Source: Sipunculus nudus | Lineage: Eukaryota; Annelida; Sipuncula; Golfingiida; Sipunculidae | NCBI GenBank assembly: GCA_026874595.1 | Contig: JAPPUL010000079.1 | Location: forward strand, 301,001-365,000 | DNA: 64,000 nt | Reading direction: 5' to 3' | Shown: piece after piece, positions 35,813 to 46,011 of the stretch | Layout of the letters: every line of letters begins with the position of its first letter | How positions within the stretch are numbered: the stretch's first letter is position 1 | Notes under the pieces: generated by a model | Database searches by the model: none | Told to the model about the DNA's origin: nothing | The model's input: only the letters and a program-made list of their open reading frames with translations | Position numbers and translations under genes: made by a program

Positions 35813-37522
35813 TTACTCCTCCAGAATCCAGGTCCTTATAAGTTGTGCTACATCCTCCGGCTTCTCTCGTGCAAGAATTATCGCGTTCTCTTGCATCTCA
35901 AGCCTTGCCTTGTCTTCAGGTAGCATATCAAGGGCCAAGCCTTCACTCTCCGCCGCCCTTATTGCTGCATCCCGCATCGCCTGCTGTTCTAACATTAAAC
36001 GCTCTTCCTTCAACCGCCGCCTTGCATCTACCTCACGCATTATGAACCTTATCAACAAGATCAACAATATTAAGCCAATTAATCCTAACGCTCCATACAT
36101 TACTAAATCTCGCAGCATCTGCTCAGAACGAAGACTTTCACCTAGTTCCTCAAATTCCGCCTTCCTGTCAAACCTTATTACACTAACTTTTACTAACTTA
36201 TTCCTTGATTTATACGGTAAAGCTCCTTTTAATGTGTTCTCTAAAGTCTTTATCTGTCTTGCTTCTATCTCCTCGTACATTGGCACCACTCGCCCATTTA
36301 AAAGCTTTATCCTCCCTTCTTCATCACGTTCAAAATCGTATGGCTCATCTATTACAACCGCTATACTAACCCTCTCCACAGTGTAGGGCGCCTTTTGATT
36401 ATCACTTATCTCCTCTCCCGTCTTGTTATTCTCTATTACCGTCTCTTTTGTATAATCTGAATATCTATCTACTAACTCTTTCATCCCAGGCCCTACATTA
36501 GGCTCAACCCCTGCAGGCCCCTCCGGTATATAAGACGGCCCTTTAAAGGTCTCTTTTGTCTTTTGACGGCTTACTGCTATTTTGGGCAGCACTTTCCTTT
36601 CACTATATGGTGTGTCTGGATTATCCTCTTCAAGCTCTGTTGGCAATATCTTTGTGATGCTTTTGTGTTCTCTGTCCCAATTTAAACTCAAGTTTATTGT
36701 AAACTCGTATCTATCATCTGTATAAGTCTTTCTAAGTATCTGTCGTATCTCTTTGCCGTACCTTTGTCTTATCTTTTCCATTACACGAAGTTGTTCCTTT
36801 GCTGAACTTATTGACTCATCAGAACTTGAAACCTCTATTAAGTCCGTAAGTACTACTCCTCGATGATTCATTATTATTACATTTTCTTTCTTTAATCGTG
36901 CAACTCCTTTCGCTATTAAATCTCTTATCCCTCGTATCTTATTCTTATTCTCATCTATATCCGAATTTGGCGATGGCGTTATTACTACCGATGCCGTTAT
37001 TGGACTATCTTCTATCTCTCGTAAGAATAATGGCACGTTCTCACCAAACGATATCGTTACATCTGCTTTCTCTATGTCATCTAGTGCTTCAAGATGTCTT
37101 GATATATTACCCGTTATCGCTCGTCTTAAGTTTACTTTCCTCTCAAAATCCGTTGTCGAAAAGACTGGATTGTCAAAAAGTTCAAACCCCTTTACATCTC
37201 GTACCACACCCTCATAACCAAGTTTTGCTCTTAGCCTTGTTGCCTCCTCTTCGTTTGATACGTATATATATCGCTCGTCTGACGATGTTGTATAGCTTAC
37301 TCCAAGTCCATCTAGATTTGTTTTAACTCGTTTGTAGTCCGGCTTCGTTAAGCCACTTTTGTACAACAATACCCGTTCCTCTTTTGCAGAGTACATTACC
37401 AAAAATACAAATGCAAATATTGTTAAAACAAAAACTCCCCCTATTATCACCTTCTGCGTTAAACTCGTTTTTCCTATGACTGCTTTTACACTATCTTTTA
37501 ACTTTCTCAAAAATTCAGGCAT
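35813..37522 (-). CDS. fliF: FliF, flagellar MS-ring protein
   Basis: The 569-residue protein has two membrane helices (about 22-45 and 470-495), the periplasmic ring-building domains between them (SYTTSSDERYIYVSNEEEATRLRAKL near 80) and the C-terminal cytoplasmic FliG-binding segment (ENAIILAREKPEDVAQLIRTWI). FliF builds the MS ring in the inner membrane. Its FliG-binding tail is intact, so FliG must be supplied from another locus. Confidence 0.97.
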   Translation of the reverse strand: MPEFLRKLKDSVKAVIGKTSLTQKVIIGGVFVLTIFAFVFLVMYSAKEERVLLYKSGLTKPDYKRVKTNLDGLGVSYTTSSDERYIYVSNEEEATRLRAKLGYEGVVRDVKGFELFDNPVFSTTDFERKVNLRRAITGNISRHLEALDDIEKADVTISFGENVPLFLREIEDSPITASVVITPSPNSDIDENKNKIRGIRDLIAKGVARLKKENVIIMNHRGVVLTDLIEVSSSDESISSAKEQLRVMEKIRQRYGKEIRQILRKTYTDDRYEFTINLSLNWDREHKSITKILPTELEEDNPDTPYSERKVLPKIAVSRQKTKETFKGPSYIPEGPAGVEPNVGPGMKELVDRYSDYTKETVIENNKTGEEISDNQKAPYTVERVSIAVVIDEPYDFERDEEGRIKLLNGRVVPMYEEIEARQIKTLENTLKGALPYKSRNKLVKVSVIRFDRKAEFEELGESLRSEQMLRDLVMYGALGLIGLILLILLIRFIMREVDARRRLKEERLMLEQQAMRDAAIRAAESEGLALDMLPEDKARLEMQENAIILAREKPEDVAQLIRTWILEE

Positions 37523-37626
37523 GCATCCCCTCCAGGATAATGCTATTCTTTTAGTTTTTCTACTTTATTTACTCTACCTTCACTATCCAACTACCTTCAC
37601 TATCCAACCACCTAGCCAACTACTCT

Positions 37627-37941
37627 TTACCTCAAGTTCGTTATCTCTCTATATGCTTGCACTACTCGATCTGTTACCACTTTTGTCATCGATAGCGCCA
37701 TCTCTGCTTGACTTAATAATGTCGTTACTTCATGGATATTTATACTCCCAGGCTCAACTATCATCTTCTCGACCGCCTTGTCTGCATCCACCTGTAAACT
37801 ATTTACATTCTTTAACGCTCCAAAAAATACTTCCCTAAAACTCTCTCCCTTATTCCTAACATCCCCAACCCCCAATCCATCACCCTCTCGCCCAATTAAC
37901 CTAAGTCCATTTAATTCATTATTTATTAGCTTTATATCCAT
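37627..37941 (-). CDS. fliE: FliE, basal-body protein
   Basis: The 104-residue protein ends in the conserved FliE helix pair (VDADKAVEKMIVEPGSINIHE, then AEMALSMTKVVTDRVVQAYREI). FliE joins the MS ring to the rod and export gate. Size and position after flgC are normal. Confidence 0.94.
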   Translation of the reverse strand: MDIKLINNELNGLRLIGREGDGLGVGDVRNKGESFREVFFGALKNVNSLQVDADKAVEKMIVEPGSINIHEVTTLLSQAEMALSMTKVVTDRVVQAYREITNLR

Positions 37942-38003
37942 AGCTTTTTACTCCCTTTTGCTTAACAAAACCATAAAGTATAATCCCTACCATATGCTAC
38001 ATC

Positions 38004-38456
38004 CTACCTTGCACCTATATCAAGCGCCCTGTGGAACATCTGTTTACTAGAATTTATTAAAGTCGCATTTGCTTCGTAGGCTCGTGTCGCTGATATCATG
38101 TCTACCATCTCTTCTACTATGTTTACATTCGGCAACTCAACATATCCTCGCTTGGGACCAACCCTTAAGGCATCCGGATGTTCAGGATCGTATTTTAACC
38201 TTAGCGGCTTTTGATCCTTTACCACCTGCACTACTCGTACCCCACTACCAAGTTCGTTCTCTAAGGCCTTTGGTAAGAAATGCGATTTGAAACTATACTT
38301 CTCGGACCTCGGCCTTAATATTGCCAGGCTTCGCCTAAATGCTCCCCCCTCCGTCGTTCTAGTTGTGTTTACATTCGCTATGTTGTTGGATATTATATCC
38401 ATTCTAAGCCTTTGAGCCGTTAAACCCGATGCCCCTATTTGTAACGATTCAAACAT
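38004..38456 (-). CDS. flgC: FlgC, proximal rod protein
   Basis: The 150-residue protein has the rod-hook motif at the N-terminus (LQIGASGLTAQRLRMDIISNNIANVNTTRT) and the matching C-terminal helix (VNIVEEMVDMISATRAYEAN). It forms part of the rod with FlgB and FlgF. It lies 62 bp before fliE. Confidence 0.96.
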   Translation of the reverse strand: MFESLQIGASGLTAQRLRMDIISNNIANVNTTRTTEGGAFRRSLAILRPRSEKYSFKSHFLPKALENELGSGVRVVQVVKDQKPLRLKYDPEHPDALRVGPKRGYVELPNVNIVEEMVDMISATRAYEANATLINSSKQMFHRALDIGAR

Positions 38457-38532
38457 TTTGTATTACCTCTTCTTTTACCAATATCATAATACTACATAAA
38501 GCCTCTACTACACCTTTACTATCCACACTAAC

Positions 38533-38937
38533 CTACCCCCTTAGTACCATATTCATTTTCTTGAAATATCTACCTAATATCGATGCGTAGGCATTATATC
38601 TCAAACTCGATTTTGCCGCATCCACCATCTCTTTATCTATATCTACATTGTTTTTATCATTTCTGTAGGATGTCTCGTATTCAAGGTTTATTTTCGGGTG
38701 TACCTTATTTATATCTTTTGGCTGGTGGAACGGTATGTGTCTTCTATCTGTCATTAGCGCCTTTATCGGATAGGGACTCTTTTGACTATTTAATGCTCGC
38801 TTTAATTCACTTTCAAACTTTATATCACTTCTTTTGAAATATGGTGTGTTTACATTCGCTATGTTATTACTTATTACCGTATGCCGCAAACTCTCTGCTG
38901 TCATCGCCTTTGCTAATAAGCCCTTTATCTCTACCAT
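38533..38937 (-). CDS. flgB: FlgB, proximal rod protein
   Basis: The 134-residue protein has the FlgB rod motif (LRHTVISNNIANVNTPYFKRSDIKFE near 17) and the C-terminal helix (DIDKEMVDAAKSSLRYNAY). It is the first gene of the flagellar run; AAAGGAG lies a few bases before its ATG. In Borrelia the same operon opens with flgB. Confidence 0.96.
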   Translation of the reverse strand: MVEIKGLLAKAMTAESLRHTVISNNIANVNTPYFKRSDIKFESELKRALNSQKSPYPIKALMTDRRHIPFHQPKDINKVHPKINLEYETSYRNDKNNVDIDKEMVDAAKSSLRYNAYASILGRYFKKMNMVLRG

Positions 38938-39265
38938 CTTTTTATTCTCCTTTAAACATTCCTAACAAATATCCTTAATCCCATCATTCACTCTCGTTAA
39001 ACTACTTTTCCATCCCTTTATCCGTATCTACCTATATCCTTGTCTAGGCTACCTTTTGCTTTGTCGGTTAGTTATTATTTTATATTAATAAATTATGACT
39101 TTATATCTTTTTTATTAGAGGCATACCGCATCTTTGCCTTCTCTTAATTTATCTTTCCCTGCAGAACCACATACTTTATTAGCTTTTAATTTCTTAATCT
39201 TTTTAATCTTTTTAATCTCTACATAATCTATTTAGCAAGACTACACATTTCTATCATCCAAATAT
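38938..39265 (-). other. 328-bp upstream region of the flagellar run
   Basis: No gene. It must hold the promoter of the flagellar operon unless that lies further upstream. On the minus strand there is an AT-rich stretch near 39071-39115 with TAAAAT-like boxes, but no convincing -35 partner and no clear sigma-28 consensus. A threefold TTAATCTTT-type repeat lies at about 39193-39217 (plus strand). Confidence 0.5.
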
Positions 39266-39889
39266 CTATCCTTCAAATCTTTCTTTCTTTCTAAAATACT
39301 TCTTCAATATAATTGTAATTATTATAATAACCAATATCACAAATACCCATTGACTATAAAGCTTTACGTAATACACTATCACTTCCCAATTCTCTCCCAT
39401 CAAATATCCTAAGTACAACAATAGCAAATTCCATATAAAGGCACTTATAAATCCAAGCACTAATACCTTCATAGGATCTAACTTTACTACCCCTGCTACT
39501 ATCGATATTACGCTCCTTAACCCAGATAAAAACCTATTGCCTAATATTACCATATAGCCATAGCGCGAAAACCAATCCTTAGTTTTCTCTATATGACTTT
39601 CCTTTATAAACTTTAATTTAAGCTTTGCAAATAGTCCAAAACCATACCTATAGGCAAGATAAAACAATATCATAAATCCTACTATGCTCCCTAAAGTCGT
39701 CGATAGCAACACCCATACGAAATCTAGTGCTTGTTTCCCTACCAAAAATGCTGCGAATACTAATACTGTGTCTCCTGGTACCGGCGGAAATAGATTCTCT
39801 ACTATTGCGCTTATAAATATTAGTATATAGGCAAGCTCTTTATTCTCTCCTGCAAGTTCTTCTATTATCTCAAGTAATTCTTCTAGCAT
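39266..39889 (-). CDS. DedA family membrane protein
   Basis: The 207-residue protein has about five hydrophobic segments and the DedA (SNARE-associated) marks: ENLFPPVPGDTVLVFAAFL near 31-49 and GNRFLSGLRSVISIVAGVVK near 115. DedA proteins are inner-membrane proteins linked to undecaprenyl phosphate or phosphatidylethanolamine flipping. It ends with a Lys/Arg tail. It stands alone between the flagellar run and the M20 peptidase, both on the same strand. Confidence 0.9.
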   Translation of the reverse strand: MLEELLEIIEELAGENKELAYILIFISAIVENLFPPVPGDTVLVFAAFLVGKQALDFVWVLLSTTLGSIVGFMILFYLAYRYGFGLFAKLKLKFIKESHIEKTKDWFSRYGYMVILGNRFLSGLRSVISIVAGVVKLDPMKVLVLGFISAFIWNLLLLYLGYLMGENWEVIVYYVKLYSQWVFVILVIIIITIILKKYFRKKERFEG

Positions 39890-40027
39890 AATATTTTTTT
39901 TCTCTTTAATCCTCTCTAATTCTCTTTTTTTCTCTTTATCAACTTTATCAACTTTATCAACCTTATTATCTCTCTATCTTTCTCTCTTAACCCTCTTTCT
40001 CTCTTACTGCAACTTTTACTCTATATT

Positions 40028-40053
40028 AAAGACAATATTCAAAGACAATATTC
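40028..40053 (-). repeat. 13-bp tandem duplication across the M20 peptidase stop
   Basis: Two identical 13-bp copies (40028-40040 and 40041-40053), GAATATTGTCTTT on the minus strand. The right copy carries the final Tyr, Cys and Leu codons; the TGA stop overlaps the junction of the two. Confidence 0.85.
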
Positions 40054-41349
40054 CTCTATCACCCTCTCATAAAATAAGACGCTCTTTAAAAGCTGCTTAA
40101 AACTATTATATTCATTCGGGATATGGATATTCTTAGCTGACCCTGAACCATATATTATACTCTCACCTCCATAACTATTATATAATGTCCCCTCCGTAAG
40201 TCCTGCTTTCTTTAATACCTTGCCTCCTACAACTCCTCCTCCTATCTCCTCCATTATCTTTACTGCCTTCTTCACTATCTCACTATCTGCATTTGTATAC
40301 ATCGGCGATATGTTTAATAGTATTTCAAGACCTCCTCCTAGCCCATTTAACCCCTCCTCTAATTCCTTTAAATGTTTTAGCGTCTGCTCCTCTTCTATCG
40401 TGCGTATCGTTGCCTCGCATTCTAAACTCCCATCCAATACCCTAATTATTCCAAGGTTTATTGTCCCATAACTCGGTTCGTAAGACTTATCTTCAAGCCT
40501 TTTTATCCTTCCTTCAAATTTATCTACTAAATTAAAAAAGGATTTAAGCATCTCCTTATTCTCTTGACTCTTACTCTCCCCTATTACCCCATAACAATAA
40601 TCCGGCACTATGTTTATTGCATGCCCCCCTTCTATATAATATATTTCCTCCCCAAAGGCTAAGTCTTTAAGATAATCTCTTAAGGCTCTTATCGCACATA
40701 CGCCATATTGAGGAGTACTACTATGGCATGCCTTACCTATAAATTCAACCTTCCTTCCCTTTTCCTTCCATCCTGAAGGCTCAGTAAATTTTAACTTTAT
40801 TATTATCGATAGCATCCCCTTATGACCATGCACTATATTCAATTCCGTTGGCTCCCCCACAAAGACATATTTTGGCTCCCTTATATATCCCGATTTTAAA
40901 AAATAGTCGCACCCGATAAGTCCTATCTCCTCCCCAAAGGTGCCCACCAATGTTAGATGATTCTTAAATTCCTTATCCTTATATTTTATTAGAGCCTGTA
41001 GTTTACACAAATAGTCAAGTTTTACATCTGCGCTCCCAAGACCATATAGCTTATCTCCTTCTATCTCCAATTTATATGGATTAAAGCACGTTTTGGTCCA
41101 TTTGTTCTTATCTCCGCCTGGGACTGTGTCAAGATGGGTGTTGAATATTATCTCTTCTCCCCCTGTCTTCCCCTCTTTGCGGCTTATTAGGTTCTTTTGC
41201 AAAACCCCTTTATATTCTGTCTTTTGTTCCTCCACGTGAAGACCATTTCTTTGCAAAAGCCCTTTTAGATATTCTACAACCTCTACACTACCATGTCCAC
41301 TTACTGAGTCTATCTCTATTAACGCTTTTGCTTCTTTTAGCATGTCCAT
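40039..41349 (-). CDS. M20 family peptidase/deacetylase (ArgE/DapE type)
   Basis: The 436-residue protein has the metal-site motifs of the M20 family: FNTHLDTVPGG near 69-79, GLGSADVK near 103, GTFGEEIG near 135 and VFVGEPTELNIVHGHKG near 163-179. Family members cleave N-acetyl-ornithine, succinyl-diaminopimelate or small peptides; substrate cannot be chosen from this sequence. It is cytosolic (no signal peptide). An insert of about 30 residues lies around 240-290. Confidence 0.88.
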   Translation of the reverse strand: MDMLKEAKALIEIDSVSGHGSVEVVEYLKGLLQRNGLHVEEQKTEYKGVLQKNLISRKEGKTGGEEIIFNTHLDTVPGGDKNKWTKTCFNPYKLEIEGDKLYGLGSADVKLDYLCKLQALIKYKDKEFKNHLTLVGTFGEEIGLIGCDYFLKSGYIREPKYVFVGEPTELNIVHGHKGMLSIIIKLKFTEPSGWKEKGRKVEFIGKACHSSTPQYGVCAIRALRDYLKDLAFGEEIYYIEGGHAINIVPDYCYGVIGESKSQENKEMLKSFFNLVDKFEGRIKRLEDKSYEPSYGTINLGIIRVLDGSLECEATIRTIEEEQTLKHLKELEEGLNGLGGGLEILLNISPMYTNADSEIVKKAVKIMEEIGGGVVGGKVLKKAGLTEGTLYNSYGGESIIYGSGSAKNIHIPNEYNSFKQLLKSVLFYERVIEEYCL

Positions 41350-41478
41350 AATTATCCCCTCTTTTGCATTCTAATCTCTTTTTTTACCTTATTTTTTCGA
41401 TTTGTTGTATTATAGTATATTCAATATGCTTACTATTTAGAGATTATTTAGTTTTTTTTTAAATCTAATTTACTTCGG

Positions 41479-41691
41479 ATGGCTTTTATGAGTTTAATGC
41501 GTTTCCATCAGGCCCTTATCATCTCTGGTGGCTTGTTTGCTTTATTCCTTGCATACTGGGAGTTCTCTTTATTCTTAAAGACAAATTCTTATGAGAACCT
41601 TGCTATCGCTATTGCTTCTACATTAGTTTTAATTATTCTTGTCATCTATTTTATATATATTACCAGATTTATTAATAAACACAATAAATAA
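41479..41691 (+). CDS. Small two-helix membrane protein of unknown function
   Basis: The 70-residue protein has two hydrophobic helices (about residues 11-31 and 41-63) and a basic C-terminus. I recognise no family. It is on the minority strand between the M20 gene and rseP. Its base composition matches other plus-strand genes (A/T-rich, low G), but the start could be any of three Met codons near the N-terminus, and a gene this short may be a chance frame. Confidence 0.5.
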   Translation: MAFMSLMRFHQALIISGGLFALFLAYWEFSLFLKTNSYENLAIAIASTLVLIILVIYFIYITRFINKHNK

Positions 41692-41797
41692 CCTGAACAT
41701 AACACCAATATCCTAAAAGACGAGGGAACTCCTTCCTACACACTCCTTATCCCTCTATCCCTCATCTCCCTCATCTATATCTCACCCCCTAACCCCC

Positions 41798-43441
41798 CTA
41801 ACCCCTCACTATCTTTAGTATGTCGTTTATTGTTATTAGCACTGCAAGCGATATTATTATAAATACTCCTATTAACTGGAAGCGCTGGACTACCTTTAGA
41901 CTTACTGGCTTCCTCTTTATCATCTCGTATAACGTCAATACCACGTGGCCTCCGTCCACTGCCGGTATCGGAAGCAAATTAAATACTCCTAGCAATATAC
42001 TTAGTATCGCTACAAAATTCATGTATGATGCAAAACCAGATGCTGCCGACTCCCCAAGCCTCTTGAATATCCCTATAGGCCCTGCTACATTGTCTTTTAC
42101 TGTATCAAACTCCATCTTTGGTAAAACACTAAATTGCACTATCGTTAGCTTCATAAATACCCACGTCTTTTCTATACCACGTGGGATCGATTCTAATACT
42201 GTGTAATATTTATGTACTCCATTTATTAGATGCACTCCAAGAATTTGCTTTATTGCAAAGTTAAATGTCTTTAACGTAGTTCCACTTGCGTATAATTCTA
42301 CTCTTTCTATCCCTCGTAACACTTCTATGTTATATGTCTTTTTAGACTCACTCCCAGATAAAATGCCATTTAATACTGTCTGGCTTTCTATCTCACGTCC
42401 ATCTATTTGACTTATTATATCACCTTCTCGAAAACCACGCTCATATACTGTATCTCCTTCTTTGATATCCTTCAACTGCACAAGAAACATCGGCCTTATA
42501 ATCTTTACCTCTTCCTTCCCTTCTAACCCTCCACGTAATATCTTTAGCTTATGCTCTTTTATTACTCCCCTGTTTAACACATTTGATATGTCCTCTATAC
42601 TATTTACCTTCTGTCCATCAACTGACAATATGATATCTCCCCTCTTAAGCCCTCCTAAATAACCAGGTGAGTCTTCGCTGCTAAAGGCTCCTATTGATAT
42701 AGTATTTTGTTTATCTAAAACACTATATCCCCCTTCTCCCACTTCTCCTCCCACTTCTCCTCCTCCTTTTTGTCCAACTATGCTAAAACCAAGCTCCCCC
42801 CCTTTTATTAGCCCTTCGTGAAATGGATAGTTTATATATATAACTTTATCTTCCCCCACTCGCCTTACCCCAAGTTTGTAGCTATCATTACCCATTCCAT
42901 CTATCACTATGTGTTTTCTTATCATATTCAAAGTCGAAACTTCTTGCCCATACAGCTTCTCATTCACCGATTTACCGTCTACTGATACTATTATATCTCC
43001 ATCTCGTAACTCAGATAATCCCTTATATCCATCTTTTAGCTTTATTGGTCCATTAAAGAATATTGTCTCCCCATTAAAATAAAATAGTCCCGTAACCAAG
43101 ATCAAACCTAATAATATATTAAATATTGGGCCGCCTAATACTGTTAAAAGGCGTGCCCAAGCAGGCCTACTATAAAATTCATCAGCCTCCCCCTTAAGCT
43201 CTTCTGCTTTTATGAAATCCTCTTGCCCCTTCATCTTACAATAACCTCCAAACGGTATCCAGCCCACTCTCCAGTCTATACCCTTCCATTTGAAACTATA
43301 TATTGGTCGGCCGAAAAATATTGCAAACGCCTCAACCCCTATCCCGGTCCACCTGGCAAATAATAAATGCCCTAGCTCGTGTATCACCACCAGAAACGCA
43401 AGACCAGGTATTGCGTACAATAATATGTTTATAAAATCCAT
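41798..43441 (-). CDS. rseP: RseP-type site-2 protease (M50)
   Basis: The 547-residue membrane protease has the zinc site HELGH at His21-His25 in the first helix, the conserved second motif LLPIPAVDGGH near 487, and two PDZ-like domains in the periplasmic part (about 195-380; FSSEDSPGYLGGLKRGDIILSVDG). RseP cuts within membranes, for instance anti-sigma factors or signal peptides. The PDZ region is longer than in E. coli. It lies 64 bp after dxr, as in many bacteria. Confidence 0.95.
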   Translation of the reverse strand: MDFINILLYAIPGLAFLVVIHELGHLLFARWTGIGVEAFAIFFGRPIYSFKWKGIDWRVGWIPFGGYCKMKGQEDFIKAEELKGEADEFYSRPAWARLLTVLGGPIFNILLGLILVTGLFYFNGETIFFNGPIKLKDGYKGLSELRDGDIIVSVDGKSVNEKLYGQEVSTLNMIRKHIVIDGMGNDSYKLGVRRVGEDKVIYINYPFHEGLIKGGELGFSIVGQKGGGEVGGEVGEGGYSVLDKQNTISIGAFSSEDSPGYLGGLKRGDIILSVDGQKVNSIEDISNVLNRGVIKEHKLKILRGGLEGKEEVKIIRPMFLVQLKDIKEGDTVYERGFREGDIISQIDGREIESQTVLNGILSGSESKKTYNIEVLRGIERVELYASGTTLKTFNFAIKQILGVHLINGVHKYYTVLESIPRGIEKTWVFMKLTIVQFSVLPKMEFDTVKDNVAGPIGIFKRLGESAASGFASYMNFVAILSILLGVFNLLPIPAVDGGHVVLTLYEMIKRKPVSLKVVQRFQLIGVFIIISLAVLITINDILKIVRG

Positions 43442-43505
43442 CCTTTTTCTCCTACTTTAATTCTTTAGTTTTTTTTATCATTTTTATACTCTATCTTCAC
43501 TATAA

Positions 43506-44678
43506 TCATTTCTTTACCAGCTTACTCTTACTCTTTATTAGTTCCAACGCCCGCTCCCGCCCCGCATAATCTGCTTTTAATATATCCTCTATATCAGGAT
43601 TTAATACATTTGTTACTCCTTTTAGGCTATCACTTACCACCAGGTTTATATCTTTATACCTTATCTGTCCATCTAAAAAAGCCTTGACTGATACCTCGTT
43701 ACTTGCATTAAATAAGGTCGGCATTATCCCTCCTTTATGTCCTACCTCGTAGGCCTTCTTTAATAACGGGAATCTCTCATAATCTGGTTTTGAAAAATTT
43801 AAACTCCCTATCTCTACTAAATTAAGACGCTTATACTCATTCTCAATAATATCTGGATATGTCATCGCATTTTGGATAGGTATTCGCATATCTGACATCC
43901 CAAGCTGCGCATATATACTACCATCTACCGTCTGTACCATTGAATGGATTATTGACTCTTTATGTATTACTACTTCTATATCTTCAAGTTCAAAGCCAAA
44001 TAAATAATGTGCCTCAAGTACTTCAAACCCTTTATTAATCAATGTTGCACTGTCTATTGTTATCTTATCTCCCATTTCCCATGTAGGATGTTTTAGTGCC
44101 TCCTTCACTGTGACATGCTCAAGCTCAGATTTTGTATGTTCTCTAAATGGTCCCCCTGATGCCGTTATTAAAAGCTTCTTTACATCGGCTTGCTTTCTAA
44201 TCCCCAATAAAAATAATATTGCATTATGTTCACTATCTACTGGTATCAAATTAACACCATAACGCTTTGCAAGACCTGGTATAAGCCCATTTCCCACTAT
44301 TATCGATTCTTTATTTGCTATGGCTATGTCTTTTCCTTGCTTTATCCCTTCCACCGTAGGCAAAAATCCTACAAACCCCATAAGCGCATTAACTATTAAA
44401 TCTACTCCTCCCTTACAAGCTAAGTTAACTAGATTCTCCTTTCCTACATGAACTTTAACTCCCTTCGATATCTCTCGCTGCATAAAAGACTCATACGCCA
44501 TCTCATCACATATTACCACCTCTTCAGGTTTTAATAGCTCAACCTGTCGCGAAAGCTCTTCTATGTTTTTATTCGTACTTAAGCCTCCTACCTTAAACAA
44601 ATTGCGATTTGATAAAACTACTTCAACTGCATTTCGACCTATTGAACCTGTACTCCCCAATATTACTATATCTTTCAA
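43506..44678 (-). CDS. dxr: 1-deoxy-D-xylulose 5-phosphate reductoisomerase
   Basis: The 390-residue protein makes 2-C-methyl-D-erythritol 4-phosphate, the first committed step of the non-mevalonate isoprenoid pathway, using NADPH. The nucleotide-binding start is GSTGSIGRNAVEVV (residues 8-21). The metal and substrate site VDSEHNAI lies near 147, TASGGPFREH near 172 and MGDKITIDSATLINKGFEV near 200-218. It is typically followed by rseP, as here. Confidence 0.97.
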   Translation of the reverse strand: MKDIVILGSTGSIGRNAVEVVLSNRNLFKVGGLSTNKNIEELSRQVELLKPEEVVICDEMAYESFMQREISKGVKVHVGKENLVNLACKGGVDLIVNALMGFVGFLPTVEGIKQGKDIAIANKESIIVGNGLIPGLAKRYGVNLIPVDSEHNAILFLLGIRKQADVKKLLITASGGPFREHTKSELEHVTVKEALKHPTWEMGDKITIDSATLINKGFEVLEAHYLFGFELEDIEVVIHKESIIHSMVQTVDGSIYAQLGMSDMRIPIQNAMTYPDIIENEYKRLNLVEIGSLNFSKPDYERFPLLKKAYEVGHKGGIMPTLFNASNEVSVKAFLDGQIRYKDINLVVSDSLKGVTNVLNPDIEDILKADYAGRERALELIKSKSKLVKK

Positions 44679-44801
44679 TTTTATTCTTTATTCCAAATTT
44701 ACTAGTTTCTTTCATCTAATACTTTACATCTAAATAAGTCTTAAAGATAATTCCTTAGCTTTAAAAAGACAATCTAACTCTTTTACTCTACATTATAATT
44801 C

Positions 44802-45785
44802 TTATCTGCCATATACCTCATCCAAATCCTCACTGCTATAACCAAAGGACAGCAACGCAAGACGTGACTCTCGTCTTACTGATAAACTAGGATCTTTGAA
44901 CAATGTATAGAGTAGTGGCTTTACCGCTCGCTTGTCTCCTATCATCCCAAGTGCCCATGCTACCGTCTCACGTACTTCGCTATTTCCTTTTCCCAAATAC
45001 TTTATCAGGTAGGGAACTGACTCTACACTCTTTAGCTTGCCTAAACTCCATACAACGTTAAGTTTTACAAAGTTATTACTATCTTCTAATACCTCCAATA
45101 GGGGCTTTATAGACTCATACGCTTTTATCTTACCCAATACCTTTGCGCTTTCTGCTCGTACCTGCCAATCAGCATCGCTTTGCATACTCTCTATTATCCT
45201 ATCTATAGAACCCTCTGCATTTAGTAAGCCTAGTGTCTTTATACAAGATAAACGGGTTGGCCCAGATTTAGACTCCGAGAGTATCTTTAATATTAACCCC
45301 GTGCAACGCCTATCTCCTATCCCTCCCAAAACCTCTATTAACTTCTGCTTCCTTTTCTCGTTTCTACTCCTGTTTCTTCTAAGTTCAAGCGCTTTGTATA
45401 CCTCTACATAGGCATAGCTTGATAAGCCTATTAGCGATTCTTTTGCATAATAACTTACTTCATAATCTCTGTGCCCTAAAGCTTCTATTAGTACCTTTAT
45501 CCCCAAAAGATTTCTATACTTACCAAGCTCTTGTACTGCCGCTCGTTTTAGATAGATTGAACCACGCTTATATCTCCTTAAGGCATATGCAAAATTACTC
45601 TCAGCAGCTTTGTTATCTATTTCTTTAAGATTTCTATTATAACTAGACCTATATCCTTCCCCGTATACATTTAAAACTAATATGTATAAAAAAACACCAA
45701 ATATTTTAACTACGTATATTATTTTCGCTGCCTCTACATACCTTGCCTTTGCAAGATATTCTTTTCCTTTCATAGCATTATTCAT
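44802..45785 (-). CDS. HEAT-repeat protein, probably exported
   Basis: The 327-residue protein has an N-terminal hydrophobic segment (about residues 22-41) and from about 75 a row of HEAT-type repeats: ...LIEALGHRDYEVSYYAKESLIGL..., ...WQVRAESAKVLGKIKAYESIKPLLEVL..., ...NSEVRETVAWALGMIGDKRAVKPLL... There are about six repeats, so it should form a curved protein-binding solenoid. It is probably outside the cytoplasm; a function cannot be told. Spirochaetes have several such proteins. It lies 123 bp before dxr. Confidence 0.8.
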   Translation of the reverse strand: MNNAMKGKEYLAKARYVEAAKIIYVVKIFGVFLYILVLNVYGEGYRSSYNRNLKEIDNKAAESNFAYALRRYKRGSIYLKRAAVQELGKYRNLLGIKVLIEALGHRDYEVSYYAKESLIGLSSYAYVEVYKALELRRNRSRNEKRKQKLIEVLGGIGDRRCTGLILKILSESKSGPTRLSCIKTLGLLNAEGSIDRIIESMQSDADWQVRAESAKVLGKIKAYESIKPLLEVLEDSNNFVKLNVVWSLGKLKSVESVPYLIKYLGKGNSEVRETVAWALGMIGDKRAVKPLLYTLFKDPSLSVRRESRLALLSFGYSSEDLDEVYGR

Positions 45786-46011
45786 AACATTATGATCTTA
45801 TCTTTTTTAGGATGTAATTTTTCTTTTAATATTTAATAATAAAGAACAGCAGTTTTATATTTATTATATATATATTTTTCCTTTTTCAAACTAATATAAC
45901 AACATTTTATTTTACTAAAATATTGCCTTTCTTCAAATCTCTTTTACTGTTTTTAAAGATTGGACTTTTTGTTAGATATGCTCATTCATATGCTCATTCC
46001 ACTATAGGCTT

